Assembly (NCBI GenBank): GCA_036785705.1
Contig: JAWUZG010000018.1
Location: forward strand, 3,817,501 to 3,881,500
From: Acanthornis magna
Lineage: Eukaryota > Chordata > Aves > Passeriformes > Acanthizidae
DNA: 64,000 nt
Direction of reading: 5' to 3'
Part shown: piece after piece, positions 48,566 to 61,400 of the stretch
How the letters are laid out: the number at the start of each line of letters is the position of its first letter
Position numbering within the stretch: position 1 is the stretch's first letter
Notes under the pieces: generated by a model
The model's input: only the letters and a program-made list of their open reading frames with translations
Database searches by the model: none
Told to the model about the DNA's origin: nothing
Made by a program: the position numbers and the translations under genes

Positions 48566-51500
48566 CTGTAAAAGAAACAATCAACATATAAAATATTTCA
48601 GAAAGATTATATTAGGGAAAATACATATACCTGGAGAATAATTATTAATACATAAAAAGCCCCACAATTCTTAAATTTCACCAACACACATTAAATAGAA
48701 ACATTTTGCATCCTCTTAAACTAAAGAAATGAAACGGCAAAGCTGAAATGATCTCTATTGAAAATGTTTTGTTTTCCTCAAATTGTCCCATCTTATTTAA
48801 GTTTACGAAGGTTGATGATTAAGGCCAGTCTTGGCACACAGCAAAGAAATGAACACACAGCAGAACAACGCCTGAAGTGGTGCTGAAACAAAGGCTACAT
48901 TACCTCTCCATGATTTCTGACAGCTGCATTCTAGCCAGAAATTGGTTATCTTTCCGAATCTCACGAATGGCTCCTTTAAGTTCACGTTTATGCCTCTGGA
49001 TCAACTGCTTTCTTTCTTGCTCTTTCTTGCTGCCTGCCTGCTTTCTTCCAAACTCTAAGCTGAAAGAAGAATGTACGTATGAGCACAGAACACCTTAAAC
49101 CCACAACTTTTTCATATTTATATGGAGAGTTTTTGTATAAAAACTCAGTATTTTAATTCCTGCATATCATATCATTAAGTTGAAAAGGACAGACCATAAA
49201 TTTTTGCAGACCCTCTCAGTAGATGCATTTTACAGAAAAAGACTGATAAGTTACTTGGGGAGAAGTGTGTATGGCAGAGCAAAGCTGTCCTCTTCAATTA
49301 CAAGAATACATAAAACAGACAATTTGTGTCCCTGTAGATAACCAATATGGCTAAATAAGTCAGCAGCCAATATAAGGCAGATTTCCTGAATCTGAACACT
49401 GTTCTATTATCTACAAAACTAAATTAGTGTTTTTCCCATCCATCTTTTACTTTCATATATTTCATATACATATGAACTACTTACTCTTGCTCTTCTGACT
49501 TGAGTGCCTGACAGAGCATTCAGTAAAGCACCTGACCGGGTAATAAGCACCTAATCATCTTGAAATATGTTAATTTACAATTTATTATATGGGCAAGAGT
49601 TGACTTTGAGTGCTATTTTTTCCACAAGTAAATATTTGCTCTTAAATTTCCTCTTTCCTTTTTTCTTTCCCTCCTTACCACCCAAGAAGCTGGCCCCTTG
49701 TGAATTATGCACAAAATCTAGCAGAAAAACAGTTCTGTTTCTTGTCCTTCTTTCTAAATCCATCTAGCTTGCTAAAAATCCTAAGGTTAAAATGCACCTT
49801 TCCTTTGCATCCAGCATTCTTTACTTACACTTTCACAATTTTAGGAGTATACTGTTTCAATGGCACCGGCTTCTTTTTCTCACATATCAGTGGGGTGTAG
49901 TGCTTTACTTTGTTCTCCAGCTCTTTCAGAGCACTGTGATACCATTCCTGAAAATGCAAAACAAATTACAATTGTAAAAGCATATCAAAACCACCATAAA
50001 TCACAAGCTATTGTAAACTGAATCAACAGTAATGTCCTCCCCATATGTTTTTTCCTGGGTTAAGTCGCAGCTACTCATTAGGACACTGCTAACACTGACA
50101 CGCTGTAATCCAGGCTGGGTAATTCTGAAAAGCTTTTAGAAAACTCTTAAGACGGTACCATGGAGAATAAGAAAGGTCTGCAGGTAGTTTCACCTAACAG
50201 AGGAAGAAGCAAGCCTAAAGCCAGTTTAACTGAGACTCTTATTTTCATGGAAATTTTAAGAATGACTGTTCATTTTTTAAAAAATTTTGATGGCAAAAAA
50301 TACAGGCCATTTAGCATCACCTCTGTAATAAAACTGTAATAAGGACATTCTACGATGCTTCTTCAAGGAGAAGACGATTTCGCTACATTCAGAAGTGACA
50401 GATTAAAAATTTCAATCTCATTGCTAGAATATAAACAATTGTCCTAGGTAAGGTACTGACCAGGCATATTTATGTTCATTTTACCTATACAGTTGTAAGT
50501 TTTACCTCCCCAGTTTGGTATGTGTATTTGTTTTACCAAGGTCTTACAGATTCACTGTGAAAGTACAAGAGCAACCGGATGCCCAGATTACTCTTCTTAT
50601 AAATTATGTCACTCATGGAATGCTACATTATTACAAGCCAAGTGATCTTATCTTCATTTAGATGGGCAAGAAACAATACACAAGGGGAAAATACCTTTTC
50701 TAAACCTTCTCTGTTCTTGGTTTTTTCCACAGAAACATCAAAATTCCTGACCCTCAAAAAAAATCTCACTAATGCTTACACTTGTTTTTTTATTTAAGCA
50801 CAGATGAAGATCACAGAATTTCTTAATAAACAATATTGATTATTTAATTCCCGAGGAATACATACCTGCATTTTTTTTGGATATTCACTCACTGGCACAT
50901 GTTTTGTAAGGAGTATTCTGACAGGATGCATTATTTCATGGAATGATGGTAAAGACTCATAGAGAGCTGCACATTTTTTAATAAGGTCAAAACACAGGGC
51001 TAGACAAGATAACCTGTTAATGCACAAAAGAATTAACAATTTCACTTGTAGAAAGTGAAGTGGATTTTCAAATAAAATGAACTGAATTAATTAAATTTGA
51101 ACTGTTAGCGAAATCCATTAAGACTGCTTGGCAGAACCAGTTACAACTAGAAAGAGTTGTTAATTCGGACAAAAAATTTCACTCTCCTAAGCAAATACCA
51201 AAAGAATTTCATCAGCAACAGATCTTTATGTCAGTGCATTTGAACACAAGCCAGTATTGTGTCTTTGTCACTTATGAGGAGCAAGAAGTTTTTATACTGG
51301 TTCTAAAAGTGTTCTGGTACTGGCTCAGAGGTTCTAAAATTTTGCTGAAAAAGAATTACTAATTTTTGTCTTCAGTTCTCTTAGAACTTAACAAAAGGCT
51401 TACTTATCCCTGAAATAAAGTTATAGTATAACACATGTGCAAGATAAAAAATGAGGCTGAACATGGTTAGTGAATGTGTTTAATCATGGTCTTCCTAAAT

Positions 51501-54500
51501 TTCATTGTTCTACTATTTATGTTACACTTTCCAACGTAGTGTTTGTATATACACACAGTTATTTGATTCTAAGGAGCTTGACAGTTTAAAGTACTGAGCA
51601 CCTCTGTCCCTACATCATCCTCATCTGTTCAGAGCTGAACCAAAAAGGAATGGAAGGTCTGAGCACTCCAAGTGTTCTGCGTAATGCTCTGGCAAAAAGA
51701 CTAGCACCTGTTCTATGCTAGAGTAGCATCATAAAATCACAGCAGAACTACCCATTACTCTTATTTTTACTTCAAAAGAGCACCATCACTGAGATAACAC
51801 AAGAGATGATCTGATATTTTTCCTGTTCACACATCTTACATACCTGATACGATTTATCTCTGTTCTGCTGGTTTCCTTTAATCTAGTCACAACACTCAAT
51901 GGCACATTTTGCTTCTCCCAGCTTTCCAGATCCTCCTTATCACACACCAAGAGTAATTCCAAATTTTTCCCCACTGGTGTAAATGGATGCACTACAGTAT
52001 AGCCTAAAAAGCCAAGAACAACAATCATTAAACAAGATCAATTCAAAGAATTCTTTCTGAAGAAAAACAGCCAACTCATTTTACATTTTTAACTGTACTA
52101 CCTTAAAAAATACTTCTCTCAGTATTATATTTTTCTAAAACAACGGAAAACACTGGAGGCATGGGTACATGGGTCAGTGCTCTAGTCACACTGCCCAAAT
52201 CACAGAACCCAAAGGCAGGAACTGGGACAACCAAGTACTGCCCACTGTAGGTCAGGCTTGAGCCTAAGGAAACCTGAATGTGCTCAAGTCCCTGGGACCT
52301 TAGGCATAAGAGGGTCTTGAGGGAACTGGCAAGATAAAGCTCCTAAACCACTTTTGTATTTGAAAAGTTATAGCAGACTGCTGAAGTTCCCAGCGACTGG
52401 AAAAAAAAAAAATCCCCATTTTTAAAAAAGGAAAGAGAAGAGATCCAGGGAACTACAGGCTGCTCAGCCTCACTTCTGTGCCCAGCAAGATCATGGAGCA
52501 GATCCTCCTGGAAACCACGACAAAACACATGTAAAACACAGAGGTGCTTGGTGTCAGTCAACATGGCTTCACTGAGGGCAAATTGTGCCTGACAGGTTTG
52601 CTGGCCTTCTATGACAGGGTCACAGCATCAGTGGATAATGAAATAGCAATGGATATGATCTGCCTGGACTTGTACAAAGCATTTGACACTGTCCTGCACA
52701 ACATCCTGGTCTCTAAACCAGAGAGGCATGAATCTAACAGGTGTATGGCTCAGCAGGTAAGCAATTACCTGGATGGTCACACTCAGAATTTTGGCCAATG
52801 GCTCAATATCCGTGTGGAGATTGGTGATGAGTAGGGTCTGTCAGGAGGTCTGTACTGGGACCAGCATTATTGAACATCTTGGCTGGGGACACAGACAAGG
52901 GGATTGAGTGCACCCTCAGCAAGACTGCAGATGACATCAAGGTGAGTGGTGGCATGAAGTTCAGTAAGACAAACTATGAGGTCCTGCACCTGAGCTGGGG
53001 TAATCCCACACATGGATACAGATGGGGCAATGAGTGGATTGAAAACAGCTTTGTAGAGGACTCGGGGCATTGGTGGATGAAAAACTGAATTCTAAGCTGA
53101 CAGTGTGCCCTTGCAGCCCAGAAAGCCAATGCATCCTGGACTGCAAGAAAATCAGCATGGGCAGCAGGTTGAGGGAGGGGATTCTTCTCTTCTACTTCAT
53201 TCTCATGAGATCCCAGCTGAAGGAATGTGTTCAGCTCTGCGGCCCCCAGCAGGACACAGGCCTGCTCAAGAGCATCCAGAGGAGGGCCATGAAGATGACC
53301 AGAGGGCTGGAGCACTTCCCATATGAGGACACGCTGTGGGAGCTGGGGCTGTTCAGCCTAGAGAATGCTAGAGAAAGGCTAGAGAAGAGAAGGTTCCAGG
53401 GAGACCTTACAGCAGCCTTCCAGTATTGAAATGAGGCCTACAGGAAAGATGGGGAGGAACACTTTATCAGGAAATGTAGCGATGAGGGATAACAGTTTTA
53501 AACTGACAGAGGGTAGATTTACATTAGATATAAAGAAGAAACTCTTCACTGGAAGAGTGATGAGGCATTGGAACAGGCTACCCAGAGTGGTTGCGGATGC
53601 CCTGGCCCTGGAAGTGCTCAAAACCAGGCTGGATGGGGCTTTGAGCAACCTGCTCTAGTGGAAGGTGTCCCTGCTCACAGCAGGAGGGGTACATTTAGAT
53701 GGTCTTTGAGGGCCCTTCCAACTCAAGCCATTCTGTGATTCTTTGATTCATTCTATGTACGGGAAAAGTTAAGACATGCAGGTACACATTTGCCCTGTGG
53801 GAAACACAGTGCACAGTCAGACTGGAGGTGAGCTCCAGGATGGAGCACTGGATATGTTTAAGAGGATGGGGCAGGCATAGGACTTTCCCACGGAGTCACA
53901 AGTAGAAGGCTTTGACCAGAAGCTGGTCATGAAGCACAGTGAGCTGGAGCAGGGAAAGCCCACAGCTGCAGCCACAGAGCCTCTCCTGTCAGCTCACAGC
54001 ACGGACCCTCAGACCCACTCCAGCTAAGGAGTTTTAAAACAGGAAAAGCATGGAATGCAGAATATATACTGGAGCAGGGCATATGCAAAACACTAAAGAA
54101 TCCCGATGCTTCTGATCACAAGCTGATCTGTGGAACTACTTATACAGCAACATGAAAGAAGCATCTGAGGAATTTCATGGCTAAGGGACAAAATAATTTG
54201 CAGTCTCTGCGGTGGACCTTGGGGTTTTTTCCCCTTCCTCTTCATTTTCCTTATGTCCTGCAAGCTTGCAGTGGAATTTATTTCAAAAGTTTTTCAAACT
54301 CTAAGTCCAGATTATTTACATGCTCTAGAGCCTGTACGTGGCTCTTCACAGACAGGCCAGAAGACAGAATATTTAAATAAAGGCTTTTAAGGTTTGAGAA
54401 CCAATGTTGTAAGAGATTATGACACACAGAGACTTATGCAAGATCAGGAACTAAAATATGTGAGTGTTATTATCTGCTTTACTTGTGAGAGGATAGCAGA

Positions 54501-55430
54501 TCTCATTAACAATTCCATTAGCTAAAGCTATCAACCACGATAGCTCCTTCCCACCCCCTCCACCTACAGCTTTTCTTTTTAAAGATAATAGTTTTTACTC
54601 TAAATCACACTGTACTTTAGTCTTCTATGAAGCTGTATTCCATAAAGCTTTCTCATGTGAGAAATTCAAGAATCAAGATAATAAAATTAAAACATTTAAG
54701 AGTTTATTTGCTGCCTTACTTACTGTCAAAATTGAAGCCCAAAAATTTTTTTGGTGTGACAGTGTATCAGCATTTGAGAGAGCTGCATGTCTGCTCATTT
54801 CAAAATACCCTGTGTTGATAGCTTAATCATCACAATTACCAGCAATACTTCCATCATGAATATTTAAAAACACAACTGGATACCTTAGGAACTTCAAAAC
54901 ATCAACATTGACTGGAAAGTTCTCAAAGAGAACACTGCCTCTAATGCATCTTTTATTGAGCTTTTCCTCACTGCTAACAGAAACCAACACCATGCAAATT
55001 TAACTAGTGCAAAACCATTACTACAAATACAAAGAAATCTTTTTAAAAAGGTAACCATTGATCATTAATTACCACCAAATATTTTTTCACATTTCTCATC
55101 TAATTTTGCAGAATCCTGTATTTTATCCCTCTCTATATCGAATATTTCTAAGAGAGTAGACAAAGGAGAAAATACTTTCAGTACTACATAACCCACCCAC
55201 TCCGTAACCTCTTCCCACCTCCTTCTAAGAGTTCAGCTGTCTGCATTCTGAGAATCCATGGCTTAGCTCTGATGCAACCCAGCTGTGTAACCTTGGCTCA
55301 CACTTCAGAGGAAACTGCTAAGCTGTGAGAAGCAGCTGGGGAAAGGTCTGTAGAGTGCAGCCACTCCAGATAATAAAGGTGAAACTGCAGTGCTAGGTTG
55401 GTTGAGAAAGGGGATCGGGGTAGCTCAAAA

Positions 55431-55463
<33 letters not shown>

Positions 55464-58400
55464 AGCCAGTGTGGAAAGGCAAAAAAAAGTCCTGAAGGGA
55501 AAGGAAGGGAGCTGCCTACAGAAGATATACTGGAATCCTGACATAAGCTAAACCTTTCTCACCAGACTGATGACTATTTAGAGAACAGACTCTTAAGAGT
55601 CTTATCAAGAGTGATGGGCATACTAATACATAGTCTGTAGCTCATTAAATCCCAGATATCTTGTGAGTTTATCAAATGATTGAATTTTTCACTTGGTAAT
55701 ACCCTGTCTGCAGAGTCTCTTCCTGCATTCTGTGCCCAGACAGAGATACTAACACATGAATCAGTTACTGTGCTCTGACAAAACTCCTCAAAAGTAAATT
55801 ATTGTCACTGAACTGGTCAACAAAAAGAGCCCCAGAACTAGAATAACTTTAAAGACAGAAACTAATTAAATAAAAATAATTGAAGAGAGAGACTGCCATA
55901 TTAAAAAAATTGCTAACATACACATCATACTGAGAAGATAAATTTATTCTCCCTGTTGTCTATGCAAATCATTAAGTTTACACTCACATGTTACTGATCC
56001 TGCTTATGGGGATAGCTGCCCTCTATTACAGTACTACAAATCCATGTCAAATAAATAAAAAATACCAGCTTTGTGATAGATGTCTCTCATTTAGCTTGGT
56101 GACGTGGCTATTAGCTGAAGATGAAGGGAATCTGCAGCATGAGCTGCTGCCTCACTGTGAAGTTACAGGGTACTCATCAGGAATGCATTAGGAACTCTGA
56201 ATTTCAGAACACAGTCCAATCACACAGTCTGTTTAGAATGACAATATTGCAAAAATACTGCACTGTGGCCAACATTACTTCATTTCCTTTAATAACTTCA
56301 GTCCTTTCCTTCCTGCCAGTAACACCAGAGGATCTAATTCATAACAAGATGCCCAAGAATCAAGGTTGTGTTTGGCTAAACTAGCAGATGATTTTGGCCT
56401 TTTGTTTAAAAACAATGAAATCAGTGTGAAATATTTGTATTGAAATTTAAAAGATAAACCCCAGGACTAAACTGACTCTAAACTAAATACTCATTTACTC
56501 TAAACAAACTCACCCTGGGCCTGGTTTTTGGGTAGGGAGATGTGAAGTACTCCAAGAAGGAAATTGATGAGTTCTGGAACAAATCTTCTGGAGAGAGATA
56601 CATATTCCAGGAACAAACAGCATATAAATAACCCTTTAATAACATCTTGCAATGTTGTAATGCGACACTAAAAGAAATAAAAAGAACAAAGTATTCCTAA
56701 TTGAAAGTCTATACATCAAAAATACAGAATCTCCCAAAAAGATGAAATATTAACTACATTGTAAGCATTTAACGTCTGTAAAACTAATCTTTTATCATCA
56801 ATGAAAACCATCCTGGCTTTCTCTGGTCCTCACTCAAGAGTATCTGCAGAAATGAGTAAGAGGTTTATCAGAGCTCATTTAGCCACTAGAAGGTGCTAAA
56901 CCACAAACAATAAATTCTTCAGAAATGAACCAGTGGAATAGAAGGCTCAGAGCAACTTGGCAGCAATAGAACCATAAGGTCAAGACTCTAGAAACATATA
57001 AACAGGACATTAGGGCAGAAAAATAGGGACATATTTTAACTCAGCGCACTGCATCAGGTACATTTTCAAGGAAAACAAACACTGCCAATTTTTAAGTAAA
57101 TAACCTCTCTCAAGTAGGCAGAAATGCAATATATGGAAAAGAAACTACTAATGAATGACTTTGGTTTGTATTAATTCTGTTTTATTAATCCTATGTAATT
57201 TACCATACAAGGAATTCTTTTGTGACAGCTTGAAACATTGAAGAGACGGTTTTGTGAGTTGGACTATACCCTGCAAGGGTGTTTTCCTCTTCACCCTTTC
57301 TTCCAATTACTATCCGTGACTACACCAAACACAAAGCTGCCTTTTCAAGAACATTTCCACTATATACATTAATGCTAACAGACATGTTTGGACTCCTAGG
57401 AAGAAATAAGAAAGTTAAATTATATACTCAGATACGACATCACAGACATACCTTGGTAAGCAGCTGACTCATGTACATAAAAGCAGGTGTTACAACCGGA
57501 TGCCAGAAGTCAGAAGTTGGAAACAGCAGAGATACAATTTTCAAATAAATAAGCTGATTGCACATAAAACAGAATAAGGCAAAATACAGTTAAGACGTTA
57601 TTCTCAGGATCTTGACTTTACACATATGTAACATTTGAATAACTGCCCCACAGCAGTCAAAAGTACTACAATATACACAATTTTGGGAAATCTAGTATGA
57701 TACATGACTATTAAAACAACTGTTTAAGTTAGATGATAAAAGGGAATATCCATTATAGAACACTGGATTGAGTGAGGCAGCTGAAAGAACAACTAAGGAG
57801 GAACTATGCCTCCCAAGCCCATTTACTCCACCAGAACATTTGACCCATTTCAGTCACATACTCTCACACCACAAACATAGGAACAAGTGGCCACACAGGA
57901 CCTGTGACACTCTTCAACCAGTCCTCAACAAACAACGAAGTGACCAGAATCCAGACATATGAAAGGCATACTAAGACAACTGATCTACAGGACATTCATT
58001 TAAACGAGTGCTTTGAGAATACAAAGTGATGTAATTCCACCCTAAGAGATAATGGTGGCCTGAAACCTGGAGAAGTCCGGGAAAGAGAACGAAAGCCAGA
58101 AGCATGACTGGTCTTATAAGGACAACAGTGAAAAATTAAAAATAGAAGTTAAAAGCTCTCTACAATACATTTCTTGCAAAATCCAAAACATCCTGAATCA
58201 AGACTCTTCAAAAGAGCTCAATTTATCTTCCAAGCTGTAAGAACCAAGCCTTCCAAACAAATCCTTCAATCTATTTTCTTTCAATAGTCTAATTATTCCA
58301 TTAGGTAAGAGCAATTCATCAAGCTGAGAGACAGAAAACAAGTAGCTCCCTCTGAATTAATTTATGGTTTGTCTTTGAAACATTACTACAATTAAGAAAT

Positions 58401-61400
58401 ACTCATTTTCCATATGCTCCATTCTTGAATTCCCTAATAGGCACTTACCCAGACACTGTAAAAGGAATCTGTTCACATTTAGAATGGCCAGTGAAAATGG
58501 GATATTACATTAATACAAGAAGGAAAGATATTCTTTACAAGTCACTTATTCAGCCACTGTAATACATAAAATACTAAGAAATGCTGTATTTTTATATCCA
58601 TAGTAATATTTTCTTGGTTGTTGTTTGGTTTGTTTGGGTTTTTTGTTTTTGTTTTTTTAACCTAGGTGATATTGTAGAACTATTGCACTTCTATTGAGCA
58701 CTTTTTTTAAACATTTGTACTTAACACAATTAAAGAAGTCACAACATAACTGGTAACATCACTTCTTCCTAAAGCTACCTATTTAAGTTTCATCAGAAAA
58801 ACAAACAATGTTCTACTATGAAAATTGGAGGGGCAATTTTAAGATCTTTTCCCCTTATTAATTCCAGTCACACTTCTGTTCTGAAGAATGTGCGTGTGTG
58901 TGAATTGTTTGTTTGTTTCTTAGGTGTGGGGTTCTTCTGTTGTTGTGGGGGTTTTCATTACAACTTATCTCTAGAAAGGCAATCTGAAATATTAAAAACC
59001 CAAGAAAGCCACAGATGCTAATAATTCACTATATAACGTCATCCTGCACTTATTAGCATTCTGTACTAATGCAAAGAGATTAGCCCAGCAATGTGCATTT
59101 GTTACCGTGTCTAAACCTGGAAATGTTGCACGGCCTTTGACTTCAATTACTTCTTCCAGATCATGAGCAGCATCTCGAAGGATAAATTTGATACTGTCGC
59201 TGGCTGCCTCAGGAAACATCTGACAAAGATTGTACAATGGCCTATTAACAAGAAATTTAAGTCATAATCAAGTTACACTACTGACGTTAATAGAAAATTG
59301 ATTTTTAAGTGCCCATAGGAAGATTTCTTGTGTTCCATCTACATTGTAACAATAAAAAATTGCCTGCAACAAATGTTCCTTTTTTAGAAAATAGATTATT
59401 ATTGTAATACTTTAGTTTACAGAGATGTATCCTTCATTAGTCCTTGTGAGAATCCTTGAGTTGCAGGTTTCTAAATCTTAAAAAATAATTTAAAACTTTA
59501 AAGAACACTCCTAAATAATTTGCTATGGTTATGACATATCCTTCTGAATCTCCTAACTCTAGATTTTACTGCACTGAAGTATGCTGGCTTATATTAGAGA
59601 GCCCACTATTCTAAACACTCTTAGATAATATTAAACAACATGTAAGGCAGCAATGTGGTTAGCAAAACTATTACTGCAAACAAGGAAAAGAACTCCAAAC
59701 ACAAAGTTAGATCAGCTCCTGGCCTATGGCTTGTGCCTACAGGCATATGCAGCCTGGAGCCTGAATCTGTTTGGTCAGAGTTCTTCCAATATTTTCAGTA
59801 GAGTATGACTGTAGTGACACTAATAAATCCCAGTTCTGAAAGACAACCAGAACACATTTACCCTTTGGTACAAACCATGCATGAGAGTATCAATGGGTCA
59901 GAGCTCTTGCTGATGAATGCAACAAAGCAATGAATGCTAATGCTGCACATAACAGATTTTTTAAAACTTAACTGACTTAAGCATGAAATAAAAAACATAT
60001 GCTGAAAACGACATAAAAATAACTCCTTGAAAGAAAGCTGTGTATCCTGCAAAGTCAAGAAGGGAACCCCAGATCAGTTTTGTTTGGAAGTGACCTTTGG
60101 AGATCATCTGATGTAAGCCACTGCTCAAAGCACAGCTAACTTCAAAGCTGGATCAGGTTGCTCATAGCTTTCTTGAGTTCAGTGTATCTTCGCAGCTTCC
60201 CTGGGAAACTCATTTTAATGTTCAGTACCTTTGCTGAGAAGATTTTTTTCTTTAAATCTAATTGCAATTTCCCTTGTTGCAGCCCTTGCCCATTGACTTT
60301 TGTCCTTTGCTGTATACCTCTGAGACAAACTTAGTCCCTCTTCTCACAGCCTAACTGCCTGTCAGGTATTTGAAGACAACAATGCCAAATTGCCAACTTC
60401 CTGCAAAGTGCTTAGTTGGAACTTCCATATGAACTTACTATAACACTTCTAATTCCATTTTCATCTAGCTCCTGAGTGAATTCACAGAACTAGAACTCAG
60501 AGAGCAAGAAACAGAGGTTGCAACAGAAACTGCACAGTGTCATTGCAAAGTTTAAAATCCTTTATCAGCAGTCTAAATAACTTCCTATACAGATATTTCA
60601 TGCATATACGGTATTACTTATCCACTACCCACAAAAAGCATTTTGCAGATCAAAAAATACATTCTGAGGTTTTGAAAATCTCTTGGTACAATTAGTAGGT
60701 CAAGTAATACATGAAACAATGTCAAAACATTATAAAGGCTGACAGTTACCAGTTGCCAACAAATTCTACAGGACATTTGAAACAAGCAACAAGCTAAACG
60801 CTTTACTTTAGGTAGCTTTTCTCTTTAAATCCTGAAGGAGCAAAAGTCCATAGGATTTAATACTTACAGGACCAGTTTGTCAATTGTTCTGAGCTCTGGT
60901 AAATCCAGAGTTGCTAATTCTCCAATATATTCCAAAAGGAAGCCAAACAATTTCTGCAAGAAGCATAATATGTTACAGTTATTAGGTTTTTCTTCATTGT
61001 ACACATTCTTAAATAGTGATACAGACTAAGAAAATTAAGATTATGTTAATTCTACTGCTATTCACAACATAGAAGCATGTGTATTTTATACTGCTCCTTG
61101 AATACTTACTAAAACTTACTCTGCAATTAAAAGTTAATTTTAAACTTAAAAGAAAACAAAACCAGCAAAACCCCCATACTTCCAACTTTGTTTTGTTTCC
61201 CACTGCAAGGCTTGGATGATTGCATTTCTGAATTCTCTCCAGTATAATAAGCTGTTGTTCTACTGTTCTTCCAGCCAGTAAAGACTTAAATGTCTCATAG
61301 GACTCAGGAGCTAGAAAATAAAAACAAAAATTGACCAGACAAAACCCTCAAACTTTACATCTTTAATTCAAGTGAATGTGCAACTAATTTTGAATCTGAA

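Larger units (their letters stand above)
52004..56513 (-). other. NOP14: NOP14 intron with CR1 copy
   Basis: A 4.5-kb intron. It holds a + strand CR1 fragment at 52370-53755 and a 26-base A run at 55436-55461. I see nothing else in the rest. Confidence 0.75.
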
